Assembly (NCBI RefSeq): GCF_004959855.1 | Contig: NZ_SPNT01000001.1 | Coordinates: 62,001-126,000, forward strand | Length of the DNA: 64,000 nucleotides | Source of the DNA: Nitratireductor sp. XY-223 | Lineage (GTDB): Bacteria; Pseudomonadota; Alphaproteobacteria; Rhizobiales; Rhizobiaceae | Reading direction: 5' to 3' | Shown: positions 49,051 through 58,014 of the stretch, in pieces | Position numbering within the stretch: the stretch's first letter is position 1 | Layout: each line of letters begins with the position of its first letter | Notes under the pieces: model-generated | Told to the model about the DNA's origin: nothing | The model's input: only the letters and a program-made list of their open reading frames with translations | Databases searched by the model: none | Program-made: the position numbers and the translations under genes

Positions 49051-49779
49051 ATGTTCCTGAAGTTCGATGCCGAATTTCGCCAGGGTATGCGGGATTCCGT
49101 GCCGATCGTTCTGGGGGCGGCACCCTTCGGCCTGCTGTTTGGTGCGCTCGCGGTCGAATACGGCATGGATATCGGCCAGGCCGTGCTTATGAGCGCGACA
49201 CTTTATGCCGGCGCCAGCCAGATGGTCGGCATCGATCTGTTCGGGACATCGGTCGCCCCGTGGATCATCGTGCTTTCGATCTTCGCGGTGAATTTCCGCC
49301 ACATCCTCTATTCGGCGTCGCTGGGACCGAAGATCGCGCATTTCACAGTCGCGCAGAAGACCATCGCCTTCTTCGCGCTGATCGATCCGCAATTCGCCGA
49401 ATCCGAGCGACGTCACGAACGCGGCTACCGGATCAGCTTCAACTGGTATATGGGCATTTCGATCCCGATCTATACGGCCTGGGTGGCGGAGGCCGCGCTC
49501 GGTGGCTATTTCGGACGGCTTATCAAAGATCCTTACGCTTTCGGTCTTGATTTCATGCTGCCGGTCTACTTCCTTGTTCTCGTGATGGGTTTCCGAAGGC
49601 GCCGAAACTGGCTTCCGGTCGTCGCCGTCAGCGGGGTTGCGTCCGTCGCCGCCTATTTCACCATCGGCTCGCCCTGGCATATCAGCATAGGGGCCGTCGC
49701 CGGGGTTCTCCTGGCGGCGCTGATTGCCGGCGACGATCCATTGCCAGAGGCCGTCGAGGCCGACCCGGAGCATGTGTGA
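49051..49779 (+). CDS. azlC: AzlC-family branched-chain amino acid exporter subunit
   Basis: A 242-residue membrane protein with several helices, opened by a GAGGATTCTC leader. FRQGMRDSVPIVLGAAPFGLLFGALA and TLYAGASQMVGIDLFG are typical AzlC signatures, and NFRHILYSASLGP is the conserved cytoplasmic loop. With AzlD it exports valine, leucine or related amino acids. AzlD follows one base after the stop. Confidence 0.9.
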   Translation: MFLKFDAEFRQGMRDSVPIVLGAAPFGLLFGALAVEYGMDIGQAVLMSATLYAGASQMVGIDLFGTSVAPWIIVLSIFAVNFRHILYSASLGPKIAHFTVAQKTIAFFALIDPQFAESERRHERGYRISFNWYMGISIPIYTAWVAEAALGGYFGRLIKDPYAFGLDFMLPVYFLVLVMGFRRRRNWLPVVAVSGVASVAAYFTIGSPWHISIGAVAGVLLAALIAGDDPLPEAVEADPEHV

Positions 49780-49780
49780 C

Positions 49781-50089
49781 ATGTTCGGGCTCTCAGACAT
49801 AACGTGGATCATCATCTTCGGCGCGCTGGCGACCTACGCCACGCGGATCGGCGGGCACCTGGTGCTTTCGCGTTTCGAACGCATCCCGCGAAGGGTGAGC
49901 GCGGCGCTCGACGCCGTGCCGGCGGCCGTTCTGACCACGCTGGTCGCGCCGGCGGCCGTTTCCAACGGGCCGGCCGAGGCCATTACACTGGCCCTTGCCG
50001 CCGCGGCGGCGCTGCGCTTCAACCTGATTGTGGTGCTGCTGATCGGCGCCGCGGCGATTATATCGCTGCGGGCTGCCGGTCTTGGCTGA
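49781..50089 (+). CDS. azlD: AzlD-family branched-chain amino acid exporter subunit
   Basis: A 102-residue, four-helix membrane protein beginning MFGLSDITWIIIFGALATYATR; RRVSAALDAVPAAVLTTLVAP is the AzlD hallmark. It pairs with AzlC. Its 3' end overlaps by 32 bp the convergent aminopeptidase gene, so the two transcripts are antisense at their tails. Confidence 0.9.
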   Translation: MFGLSDITWIIIFGALATYATRIGGHLVLSRFERIPRRVSAALDAVPAAVLTTLVAPAAVSNGPAEAITLALAAAAALRFNLIVVLLIGAAAIISLRAAGLG

Positions 50090-51914
50090 TCGGTGCCGTC
50101 ATGGCGGCCAGCCAGTCCCTGTCCTCCTGAAGCCCGATCAGCGGCGCCAACACGTCGCGCACGCGGGCGTGGTAGCCGTTGAGCCAGGAGAGTTCTTCCG
50201 GACTCAGGAGATCCGCGATCACCAGCCGCCGGTCAATGGGACAAAGCGTTAGTGTTTCGAAACCAAGCATCGGCTTGTCGCCGCCCTCGATGGGCGATGG
50301 CTCGCTGACCGCCACGAGGTTCTCGATGCGGATGCCGAAAGCGCCCTCGCGGTAGTAACCGGGTTCGTTCGACAGGATCATGCCGGGCTTCAGTTCCTGA
50401 AGGCCGCGGCGGGAGATGCTCTGCGGTCCCTCATGCACCGATAGGTAAGAGCCGACTCCGTGGCCGGTTCCGTGGGCATAGTCGGTGCCGGCCTTCCACA
50501 ACGCCGTGCGGGCCACGGCATCGAGGTCAACGCCGCGTGTTCCTTCCGGGAACCGCATGAGCGTCAGCGCGATCATGCCCTTGAGCACCAGCGTGAAAAA
50601 CCGCTTTTCCTCTTTCCCGACCGTTCCGACCGGCACCGTGCGGGTGATATCCGTCGTGCCGTCCTGGTACTGGCCGCCGGAATCGACCAGGTAGAGCTCG
50701 CCCTCCTTCAGCGAGCGGTTTGTGCCAGTGTCGACCCGGTAATGTATGATCGCCCCGTCCGGACCGGCACCGGATATCGTGTCGAAAGAGATATCCAGCA
50801 GCGGCATCTGCAAGCGCTCACCGGTCGTACGGCGCGCTTCCTCGAGACGGCGCACGGCGCCGATTTCATCGACCGTTCCGGGCTGTTGCCGGTCGATCCA
50901 GGCGAGGAACGAGACCATGGCCGCGCCGTCGCGCTCATGCGCGGTGCGGCTGCCGGCCAGTTCGACGGCGTTCTTTTGTGCCCGGGGCAGTCGGGCCGGA
51001 TCGGCCTTTTCAACGAGCTTGCCGCCGGCGCCGTCGATCAGGCCGGCGATCCTGGCGGGCGCCAGGTTCGGATCGAGCATCACTTTCGCGCCGTCCTTCC
51101 CGAGCGCGGTCAGAGCCGTCTCGAACGCGCCGGGTGCCTCGAGCGCCGTCAACCCGGAAAGATGCCCGGCGGTGTCCTTGCCGACCCTCCGGTCATCCAG
51201 GAACAGCCGGCTGCCCCCGTCCTTGTCGACAATGGCGAAGGCCAGCGGATGCGGTGTATGCGGCACGTCGCTGCCGCGGATGTTGTAGATCCACGCGATC
51301 GACGAGGGGTCCGTGATGACACAGGCATCGGCCGCTGCTTCCTTTACGGCGCCGGCAATCTGCGCAAGCTTTTCGTCGGCGGGCCGCCCCGCGAACTGTT
51401 CGGGCTGCAGCGAAATCTTGCCAAGCGGTTCGGCGGGCCGGTCATGCCAGATCGCGTCAACCGGATTGGCATCCAGCCGCACGATCGTGCCGCCGATCCT
51501 GTCCGCCGCCTTTTCGAGCAGGCGCATATCGGCGAGCGTGTGCAGCCACGGGTCGACACCGATACGAAGTCCCTGCGGCGCGTTTTCCTCGATCCACAGG
51601 CGCGGCGGGTTCTTGATCAGGTCTTCGGTTGCGTAGAGGTCGAGATCGACCTGCTGCCGGACCTGTGTCGTGTAGCGGCCATCCACGAAGACATGGGCGC
51701 TGTCGCGCAAGATCAACGCAATGCCGGCCGAACCGGTGAACCCGGTCAGCCATGCGAGCCGGGCTTCGCTGCCGGGAACATATTCGCCCTGAAAACGGTC
51801 GGAGCGGGGCACCAGCAGCGCGTCAATGCCGATTTCGTCCAGGCCGGACCTGAGTTTGGCCAGCCGTTCACCGCCTGCGGTGGCGTGCGCCGTGACGTCG
51901 AAACTCTGGAACAT
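50058..51914 (-). CDS. Xaa-Pro aminopeptidase P (peptidase M24)
   Basis: A 618-residue two-metal aminopeptidase. The start MFQSFDVTAHAT has GAGG 7 nt upstream; an ATG five codons earlier lacks one. Two creatinase-N-like domains (about 1-300) precede the pita-bread catalytic domain, with ligands in DSGGQYQDGTTDITR, HGTGHGVGSYLSVHEGP, NEPGYY and RIENLV. It removes the N-terminal residue from peptides with Pro in position two. The length matches the three-domain eukaryote-like APP1 type. Confidence 0.9.
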   Translation of the reverse strand: MFQSFDVTAHATAGGERLAKLRSGLDEIGIDALLVPRSDRFQGEYVPGSEARLAWLTGFTGSAGIALILRDSAHVFVDGRYTTQVRQQVDLDLYATEDLIKNPPRLWIEENAPQGLRIGVDPWLHTLADMRLLEKAADRIGGTIVRLDANPVDAIWHDRPAEPLGKISLQPEQFAGRPADEKLAQIAGAVKEAAADACVITDPSSIAWIYNIRGSDVPHTPHPLAFAIVDKDGGSRLFLDDRRVGKDTAGHLSGLTALEAPGAFETALTALGKDGAKVMLDPNLAPARIAGLIDGAGGKLVEKADPARLPRAQKNAVELAGSRTAHERDGAAMVSFLAWIDRQQPGTVDEIGAVRRLEEARRTTGERLQMPLLDISFDTISGAGPDGAIIHYRVDTGTNRSLKEGELYLVDSGGQYQDGTTDITRTVPVGTVGKEEKRFFTLVLKGMIALTLMRFPEGTRGVDLDAVARTALWKAGTDYAHGTGHGVGSYLSVHEGPQSISRRGLQELKPGMILSNEPGYYREGAFGIRIENLVAVSEPSPIEGGDKPMLGFETLTLCPIDRRLVIADLLSPEELSWLNGYHARVRDVLAPLIGLQEDRDWLAAMTAPISQDRQPAAI

Positions 51915-51944
51915 CGATGATCCTCGCAATTTCAGTGTGTTACC

Positions 51945-51978
51945 CGCATATGCAGCAACTATTTCGCATATGCAGCAA
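51945..51978. promoter_or_regulatory. Two 14-bp direct repeats 20 bp apart before the first DUF1127 gene
   Basis: CGCATATGCAGCAA occurs at 51945-51958 and again at 51965-51978, with a repeat period of 20 bp, two helical turns. Each copy contains the palindrome GCATATGC. The array lies between the divergent aminopeptidase and DUF1127 genes, about 50-80 bp upstream of a TATATA stretch (52030-52035) that may be the -10. Confidence 0.5.
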
Positions 51979-52082
51979 ACGCAGGGCTACCATGCGCAAA
52001 ACCACCTAACAGACCCCATGGCCGAGGCGTATATATAGCCGCAACAGCACATTGGAAAACAAGATTTAAGAGGAACTTTCCC

Positions 52083-52256
52083 ATGTCCAAGTCGTTTTTC
52101 CGCAATGCTTTCGATCGTGTTGCCGCCGCCCGTGAAAAGGAAGCGCGCCGTTATGTCCACGGGGCACTCCTGTCTCTCGACGACGCAACGCTGAAATCGC
52201 TCGGCCACAGCCGGGAAGAGCTGATGCGCTCGGCCAAGACGCCGTTTCCGTTCTGA
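52083..52256 (+). CDS. DUF1127 miniprotein, copy 1
   Basis: 57 residues: MSKSFFRNAFDRVAAAREKE is followed by LSLDDATLKSLGHSREEL, the Arg-rich helix and LDD-LxxLGxxR core of DUF1127. An AAGAGGA site precedes the ATG. Members are abundant in alphaproteobacteria; some bind RNA and influence small-RNA decay, phosphate or carbon metabolism. It has its own terminator, so it is a single-gene unit. Confidence 0.88.
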   Translation: MSKSFFRNAFDRVAAAREKEARRYVHGALLSLDDATLKSLGHSREELMRSAKTPFPF

Positions 52257-52303
52257 GGCTTACTGCAAGACGACCTTCCGTCAGGCCAGAGCCTGACCTG
52301 CTG

Positions 52304-52333
52304 CGGCGCCGTTCAGGCGCCGTTTTCTTTTTC
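52304..52333 (+). terminator. Intrinsic terminator of DUF1127 copy 1
   Basis: CGGCGCC (52304-52310) pairs with GGCGCCG (52316-52322) around GTTCA, and TTTTCTTTTT follows. It is a strong stem with a proper T-run. Confidence 0.88.
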
Positions 52334-52469
52334 CCTTTCACATTCGGATCCCGTCGGCCATGCGACACAAGCACGGCTGGCCTGCACTTTCGCGCCTGAC
52401 ATTGCCGCATTTCGAACCCAGATCGGATTCGAGCAATGAATGCAATTCAGCTATCGAAAGGAAACTCCG

Positions 52470-52643
52470 ATGACACGCTCTGTATTCAGAAATGCCTTTG
52501 ATCGCATGATCGCAGCCCGCCAGGAAAAGGCACGCGGACTGATCCGCAGCTACCTCCTGACCCAGGATGATGCGACACTCAACTCCATGGGGTTCAACCG
52601 GGAAGACGTTAAGAAGAACGGCCGAACGTCGTTCGAACTCTAA
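52470..52643 (+). CDS. DUF1127 miniprotein, copy 2
   Basis: 57 residues: MTRSVFRNAFDRMIAARQEK followed by LTQDDATLNSMGFNREDV. The ATG at 52470 follows AAAGGA. It shares length, the FRNAFDR start and the core with copy 1, so the pair arose by tandem duplication. It may be controlled separately, because a terminator and about 130 bp lie between the copies. Confidence 0.88.
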   Translation: MTRSVFRNAFDRMIAARQEKARGLIRSYLLTQDDATLNSMGFNREDVKKNGRTSFEL

Positions 52644-52678
52644 TCCGCGTTTTCCAACGGGAACTGTCCCGGTCCATG

Positions 52679-52704
52679 CGGCGCCTTACGGGGCGCCGTT
52701 TTGG
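52679..52704 (+). terminator. Intrinsic terminator of DUF1127 copy 2
   Basis: CGGCGCC (52679-52685) pairs with GGCGCCG (52692-52698), and TTTTGG follows. The stem is the same as in copy 1. It ends 9 bp before the convergent prmA stop. Confidence 0.75.
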
Positions 52705-52712
52705 TTTGAATG

Positions 52713-53588
52713 CTAACGTCCCAGATGCAGCGTCACCCAGCCGTCCCGCCACAGGGTCTTGCGGTGGAAAAGTCCCTGGGCGTTGTAGGCGGCAAGCACC
52801 TTGCGGCGCTGATCCGACAAAATGCCCGACAGGACAACCTGTCCTCCGGCGGCGAGATTGCGGCTGACCGCCGGCGCCATGCGCATGAGCGGCCTTGCGA
52901 GGATGTTGGCGACGATCAGATCGAACGGGCCGAACCGCGAAAAGACGGTGGAATGAAATCCCGGGGCGGCCTCCAGTGCGATGCGCGATACGCATCCGTT
53001 TTTGCGGGTGTTCTGCCTGGCGACGTCCACTGCGACCGGATCGATGTCCGTCGCGAGAATCGATGCATGCCCCAGTTTGGCGACGGCGATCGCCAGGACA
53101 CCGCTGCCCGTACCAAGATCGAGCACATTGCCGAAATGCCGCTGCCGCGCCAGCGCTCCGATCATCTCAAGGCAGCCCTCGGTGGTGCCGTGATGACCGG
53201 TGCCGAACGCCCGGCCCGCGTCGATCTCGATGGCCAGGTCGCCGGTCCGGACCCTGTCGCGGTCGTGCGATCCGTGAACGAGGAACCGGCCGGCGCGGAC
53301 GGGTTGCAGTCCTTCAAGGGAATAGGCAACCCAGTCGATATCGGGGAGTTGTTCCGTTTCGATCTCGGTCTGCGGAAACAGGGGCTCGAGGCACTCGCGC
53401 ATGTCGTGGAGCAGTTGCGCCCGTTCGACGGCCGGGCCATAGAGCGAAGCCTCCCATAGGTCCTTGTCCTCGTCGATCTCCATTGTCGAGACCGGATAGC
53501 CCTTGTCCTCGAAACGCGCGCTCAGCAGTTCGAGGGCTGTCGCGCAACCCTCCTGGCTCGCGGTGAAGAAGAGGCGAATCTGTTTCAT
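52713..53588 (-). CDS. prmA: Ribosomal protein L11 methyltransferase PrmA
   Basis: A 291-residue enzyme that trimethylates L11. The start is MKQIRLFFTASQEG; the upstream extension is Ser/Pro-rich and unlike the family. An N-terminal substrate-recognition domain is followed by the methyltransferase: GRAFGTGHHGTTEGCLEMI, LDLGTGSGVLAIAVAKLG and the catalytic-loop motif VANILARPL. The SCO1 gene lies 52 bp upstream on the same strand. Confidence 0.93.
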   Translation of the reverse strand: MKQIRLFFTASQEGCATALELLSARFEDKGYPVSTMEIDEDKDLWEASLYGPAVERAQLLHDMRECLEPLFPQTEIETEQLPDIDWVAYSLEGLQPVRAGRFLVHGSHDRDRVRTGDLAIEIDAGRAFGTGHHGTTEGCLEMIGALARQRHFGNVLDLGTGSGVLAIAVAKLGHASILATDIDPVAVDVARQNTRKNGCVSRIALEAAPGFHSTVFSRFGPFDLIVANILARPLMRMAPAVSRNLAAGGQVVLSGILSDQRRKVLAAYNAQGLFHRKTLWRDGWVTLHLGR

Positions 53589-53640
53589 GTCTCGCGTTCG
53601 CGGGGCATCGCTCGCACCTTGGGGCGACGGTTGCGGCCGC

Positions 53641-54240
53641 TCAGCCTTTGATGAGGTTTTCGAGCTTCTTGATGGCGATATCGCTGTTTTCGCCATAGGC
53701 GATCGTGCCCTTGAAGCGGCCGCCGTTGTTCAGCAGGAACACAGATGCGTAGTGATCCATGGTGTACTCGCCGTCCGGTTCGCCCTGATCGATCGGCACT
53801 TTCTTGAAATAGACATTGTAGCCCTTCGCCATGGCCCGGACCTTTTCCGGCTCGCCGGTGATGCCGACGACCCGCTCCGTGACGTTGGAGATGTACTGGC
53901 CGAGAATATCGTGGTTGTCGCGCTCCGGATCGACCGTTACGAAATAGGCGTTGATCCTGTCACCGTCCGGATCGACCGTGCGCAGCCAGCCGTCCATCTC
54001 GAAGAGCGTCGTCGGGCAGATTTCCGGGCAATGGGTGAATCCGAAGAAGATCGCCGTGGGTTTTTCCCGGAATGCCGCCTCGGTGATCGGCGCGCCGTTC
54101 TGATCGACGAGCTCGAATGCCACGCCATAGGGATTTTCGGCAAATGCGGTGTCGGAGCGCGACCATTCGAAGGCCAGCCAGGCGAAGGCGAGGCCGAGTA
54201 TCGCGATGAGGACGATCAGAACAGTTCTAACGGCTGCCAT
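53641..54240 (-). CDS. SCO1/SenC copper-binding thioredoxin-fold protein
   Basis: A 199-residue protein anchored by residues about 5-27. The copper site is C71-PEI-C75 in FTHCPEICPTTLFEMDGW and H163 in MDHYASVFLL, all intact. SCO proteins deliver copper to, or reduce, the Cu-A centre of cytochrome oxidase. No cox gene is in the window. The start MAAVRTVLIV has GGAG upstream; the longer frame adds nine unsupported residues. Confidence 0.92.
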   Translation of the reverse strand: MAAVRTVLIVLIAILGLAFAWLAFEWSRSDTAFAENPYGVAFELVDQNGAPITEAAFREKPTAIFFGFTHCPEICPTTLFEMDGWLRTVDPDGDRINAYFVTVDPERDNHDILGQYISNVTERVVGITGEPEKVRAMAKGYNVYFKKVPIDQGEPDGEYTMDHYASVFLLNNGGRFKGTIAYGENSDIAIKKLENLIKG

Positions 54241-54367
54241 TGGTGTCTCCGTGCGCGAAAGGGACAAGATTTCGCTTCTGGTGCCGACAAGTTTTAGAGA
54301 CAGGCAACGGTGAAGTCACCGGGCCAATTTGACACATGACAAAATGTGATGCGTGCCGCCGGAACGC

Positions 54368-54526
54368 CTAGAAGCACCAGGCAAGGCCCGCGGACGCATA
54401 GGTCATGAAGATCTCCGCGCCGTGATTGAGCCAGCCTGCAAAGGCCATACCGGTTGCAGTCGCGGCCGCAACGAATGCGATGCCGGCGATCAACAGTCTG
54501 TTGGCGCTCAGGGTCGACGTGTTCAT
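54368..54526 (-). CDS. 52-residue membrane miniprotein, apparently leaderless
   Basis: MNTSTLSANRLLIAGIAFVA opens the protein, which continues with ATATGMAFAGWLNHGAEIF and ends AGLAWCF. One clear membrane helix covers about residues 10-28, and a second, weaker one about 36-50. I do not know the family. The ATG has no ribosome site, but a near-consensus promoter ends 6 bp before it, so transcription should start at the A of the ATG. Confidence 0.65.
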   Translation of the reverse strand: MNTSTLSANRLLIAGIAFVAAATATGMAFAGWLNHGAEIFMTYASAGLAWCF

Positions 54527-54532
54527 ACGGCC

Positions 54533-54561
54533 ATTATAGGGCGCAAGCCGAACGCATCCAA
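54533..54561 (-). promoter_or_regulatory. Promoter of the leaderless miniprotein gene
   Basis: On the minus strand: TTGGAT (54561-54556), a 17-bp spacer, TATAAT (54538-54533), then GGCCGT and the ATG at 54526. A perfect -10 and a good -35 place +1 on or next to the start codon. Confidence 0.7.
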
Positions 54562-54593
54562 GCGTGGGCAGTGCCTGCCGGCATGGAATTGAT

Positions 54594-55517
54594 CTACCGG
54601 TCCGGTGGAGCATCGGTCCTGGCATGTTTGGGATGCGGATTGGCCGGGGTTATGAGGATCGCGGCGAGTATCAGCAGGCAAGCCGCCCATAGCCCGCCGC
54701 CGATGGCCTCGGAGAACGCGATCCAGCCGACAATGAAGTTCGTGGGCAACTCGACGCTGGCGGCCATGGAGGTTCGCGCGGCCCCTATATGCGGTGCATA
54801 GGTGTAAAACAGAAGCTGCGGCAGCAGCGCCGTGATCAGTGCAATCCCGGCGACCAGCCACCAGCCGTTCTCGGTCTGCGGCACCATGAGTTGGGGATCC
54901 GAGAAGATCGCCAGGGGCGACAGGCCCAGAACGGCACCAAGCGCGATACTGGCGATGCGGGCGAGCGGCGGCAGGTGCCCGACCTTGTGTATCAGCACAT
55001 TGATCATGAAACCGAAACCCAGCGGGGCGCTCAGGGAAGCCAGCAGGACCGGAACGTGACCGGCTTGGAATTGCGAGGGCGAGAGCGCGAGGGCGCTTCC
55101 CAGGAGCACCAGAACGGCTGCAAATGCGGCGGCTTTCGGTGGTTTGTCTCCAAAAAAACCCCAGCCCATGAGCACGGTGAAGGCCGGATAGCTCATATAG
55201 AGCAGGCTGACGCTGGCCACCGGCGCCTCTTCCAGTGCCCAGACATAGCCGAACCAGCCGAAGCCCATGACAAAGCCGGCCGAAAGGCCCCAGGCGATCG
55301 CTGCCTTTTCTCTTATGTTGGCCAGGAGCACGGGAAACAGAATCAAAGCCGTCAGGCCGTAGCGGTAAATCTCGATCGCGTAGGCCGGCATGCCGGAATC
55401 GGCCAGCCGCTTGGTGAAGAACGGCATGGTGCCGAAGCTGAGGCCCGAAAGAACGACGAGGCCCGTGGCCAGCGCCACATTGGGGCGAAGCAGCGTCGAG
55501 AGGATTGCGCGCAACAC
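54594..55517 (-). CDS. EamA/DMT-family permease
   Basis: About 307 residues with ten membrane helices in two EamA repeats (first about 15-140, second about 155-290; ASVSLLYMSYPAFTVLMGW and RTSMAASVELPTNFIVGWI are the helix 4 and 9 type motifs). The start is placed at GTG 55517, close after the gamma-glutamyltransferase stop; a TTG one codon later is possible. The substrate is unknown; many members export amino acids or metabolites. The 25-bp gap suggests co-transcription with ggt, which may supply its substrate. Confidence 0.82.
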   Translation of the reverse strand: MLRAILSTLLRPNVALATGLVVLSGLSFGTMPFFTKRLADSGMPAYAIEIYRYGLTALILFPVLLANIREKAAIAWGLSAGFVMGFGWFGYVWALEEAPVASVSLLYMSYPAFTVLMGWGFFGDKPPKAAAFAAVLVLLGSALALSPSQFQAGHVPVLLASLSAPLGFGFMINVLIHKVGHLPPLARIASIALGAVLGLSPLAIFSDPQLMVPQTENGWWLVAGIALITALLPQLLFYTYAPHIGAARTSMAASVELPTNFIVGWIAFSEAIGGGLWAACLLILAAILITPANPHPKHARTDAPPDR

Positions 55518-55542
55518 GCGGACTTGATCCGGCCGGGACGTT

Positions 55543-57315
55543 CTACATGCCCTCGACCGTTCCCTCGCGCCGCGGATCGGCGCCGCCATGCAGCCCGTCC
55601 GGCGCAATGACGATGGCGTGCAGGCCCGAATTGAGATCGCGGATATTGACCTTGTAGCCAAGCGCCTCCAGCGGTCCGGCCAGCTTCTCCGCCTCGGTTC
55701 CCTTTTCCACGTCGTAGCTGCCGAAACGGTTCACGAGGTGCGGCATGTTTATGGCCGCCTGCACATCCATGCCCCAGTCGATATGGGCGATGATCGCCTG
55801 GGCGACGTAACCGATGATGCGGCTGCCGCCGGGCGATCCGATGGCCATGTAGGGCCTGCCGTCCTTCATGACGATGGTCGGCGACATCGACGAGCGCGGC
55901 CTTTTCCCCGGTTCGACCCGGTTAGCGATCGGAACGCCGTCCCGGTGGGTGCGGAAGGAAAAGTCGGTCAGTTCGTTGTTCAAAAGGAAGCCGTTGGTCA
56001 TCAGGCGCGAGCCGAAGCCGTTTTCGATAGTGGTGGTCATCGAGACCACGTTGCCGTCAGCGTCGACGATCGAGAAATGGCTGGTGGACGGCAGCTCCAG
56101 GCTCTCGTCGTCCGCCCACAGGAGCGCGTGGTCCCAGCGGGGCGAGCCGGGCCTGACTTCGTCCGGCTGCAGCACGGCGCCGGGCTCGATCAGGTGCGCG
56201 CGCTCGTCGAGATAGGCGCGGTCGATGAGCCCGCGCGTCGGCATCGGCACGAAGTCGCTGTCGGCCATGTAACGTCCGCGGTCGGCGAAGGCGAGCCGGG
56301 AGGCGTCGCCGATCAGGCGCCAGGTGTCTACAGCCGCGGGGCTTTGCGATGCCATGTCGAAGGGCTCGAGGATGCCGAGGATCTGCCCGACCGTCAGTGC
56401 GCCGGAGGAGGGCGGTCCCATGCCGCACACATCGTAGCCGCGATAGGGCAGGCAGACCGGCTCCCGCTCCTTGATCTCGTAGGCCGCCAGGTCCTCAAGC
56501 GCCAGAACGCCAGGATTGTCCGGATTGCCGCTGCGCACCGTTTCCACAATGGCGTCGGCGATGGGTCCCCGGTAGAAAGCATCGGCGCCCTCTGCGGCGA
56601 TCAGCCGGAGCGTCTGTGCATAGGCGGCGTTCGTCAGGACATGGCCGACCGGGTGCGGGTTGCCGTCGTCGCCGAGGAAATGCGCGCGCGTCTCCTCATG
56701 CAGTCCGAGCCGCTCGGCATCGGCCGTCAGCATGGCAAAGAGGCGGTCGGACACTTCAAACCCGTTCTCGGCAAGGTCGATGGCGGGCTGAACCAGGTTG
56801 GACCATCCGAGCTTGCCGTGCAATTTATGGGTTTCGTAGAGCAGTTTCAGTGTTCCGGGCGTTCCGACCGAGCGGCCGCCGACAACGGCATCGAAGAATT
56901 TCAGCGGCTCGCCGTTCGAATCGAGGAACAGGGTCGGCGTCGCCGCCTTCGGTGCCGTTTCGCGCCCGTCGTAGGTGGTCAATCGACCGGAGGCGGTGTC
57001 GAAGTAGACCAGGAACGCGCCGCCGCCGATGCCTGACGACTGCGGCTCGACGAGGCCAAGCACCAGCTGCACCGCGACCATCGCATCGATCGCATTTCCA
57101 CCGGAGGCAAGAACTTCCCTTCCGGCCCGAGTGGCGTGCGGATTGGCAGCCGCGACCATGAAACGCTCGGCACTGACCGCCTTCCGGTCGGAAATGCCCG
57201 TTGCGATTTCCGGCGCGACACTGTCCGCCGCCTGCTGGCCATGGGCCCATCCCGCAAACACCAGCAGGGCGGAGAAAATGGTTGCTTTGGTGGCATTCCT
57301 GATTGCTGTCCGCAT
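55543..57315 (-). CDS. ggt: Gamma-glutamyltransferase
   Basis: A 590-residue periplasmic enzyme precursor; residues 1-26 are a signal peptide, and GGAGGA precedes the ATG. The self-cleavage site is before T411 in TSHFSIVDADG, which becomes the catalytic N-terminal Thr of the small subunit. R118 (DGRET) and the oxyanion region GSPGGSRII are intact. It hydrolyses or transfers the gamma-glutamyl group of glutathione. Confidence 0.93.
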   Translation of the reverse strand: MRTAIRNATKATIFSALLVFAGWAHGQQAADSVAPEIATGISDRKAVSAERFMVAAANPHATRAGREVLASGGNAIDAMVAVQLVLGLVEPQSSGIGGGAFLVYFDTASGRLTTYDGRETAPKAATPTLFLDSNGEPLKFFDAVVGGRSVGTPGTLKLLYETHKLHGKLGWSNLVQPAIDLAENGFEVSDRLFAMLTADAERLGLHEETRAHFLGDDGNPHPVGHVLTNAAYAQTLRLIAAEGADAFYRGPIADAIVETVRSGNPDNPGVLALEDLAAYEIKEREPVCLPYRGYDVCGMGPPSSGALTVGQILGILEPFDMASQSPAAVDTWRLIGDASRLAFADRGRYMADSDFVPMPTRGLIDRAYLDERAHLIEPGAVLQPDEVRPGSPRWDHALLWADDESLELPSTSHFSIVDADGNVVSMTTTIENGFGSRLMTNGFLLNNELTDFSFRTHRDGVPIANRVEPGKRPRSSMSPTIVMKDGRPYMAIGSPGGSRIIGYVAQAIIAHIDWGMDVQAAINMPHLVNRFGSYDVEKGTEAEKLAGPLEALGYKVNIRDLNSGLHAIVIAPDGLHGGADPRREGTVEGM

Positions 57316-57522
57316 GGCTTCCTCCGATGTCCTTGGCGTCGATGGCCAGACCACAGACTATGGATCGCAGCTTGTGGGGCGTCCAGCCCGGCGGCGTAAT
57401 TTGGTGACGGGCGGAGAGAAAATTGATCGACACCGCAAAAATCGCCGGTCGTTTTGCCCAAGACCTCGCAATCCCTGTTCGGGCATTCCTATATGAAGCA
57501 GCAGGAAAAACGGGAGCCTTCC

Positions 57523-58014
57523 ATGCGCTATCTGAAATTGTGTGCAAGTGCGTTTGTCGCCCTGGCAGTGGCCGGCGCCGGTGCGGCGCACACCGAACAG
57601 GTCGGCGAAATCGGTGTCGACTGGCTCGGCAACGATATCATCATCGACGCGGTCGAAGATCCACAGGTCTCGGGTGTGACATGTCACGTCGCCTATTTCG
57701 AGCGCGGCGTGATCGACCGGCTGCAGAAGGGCAACTGGTTCGAGGATCCGTCCAACTCGTCGATCGCCTGCCGCCAGACCGGGCCCGTGGTGATCGGCGA
57801 TATCGAACTGGACGAGGGCGGCGAGGAGATCTTCAAGCAGCGCCGTTCCATTGTCTGGAAGAAACTTGTCATCAAGCGGATCTACGACAAGAAGAACGAT
57901 ACGCTCATCTACCTGTCGCATTCGCGGCAGGTCCAGGACGGATCGGCCAAGATGTCGCTGTCGACGGTTCCGCTTTTCGGGCAGGATGTGACCTGGAGCG
58001 AGGGCAAGCCCTAG
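57523..58014 (+). CDS. creA: CreA-family periplasmic protein
   Basis: A 163-residue protein with a signal peptide (MRYLKLCASAFVALAVAGAG) starting at 57523 after GGGAG; an ATG 30 bp upstream lacks one. GEIGVDWLGNDIIIDAVEDP, VTCHVAYFERGVIDRLQKGN and DPSNSSIACRQTGP are the family signature, with two cysteines likely to form a disulfide. The function of CreA is unknown. Confidence 0.93.
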   Translation: MRYLKLCASAFVALAVAGAGAAHTEQVGEIGVDWLGNDIIIDAVEDPQVSGVTCHVAYFERGVIDRLQKGNWFEDPSNSSIACRQTGPVVIGDIELDEGGEEIFKQRRSIVWKKLVIKRIYDKKNDTLIYLSHSRQVQDGSAKMSLSTVPLFGQDVTWSEGKP

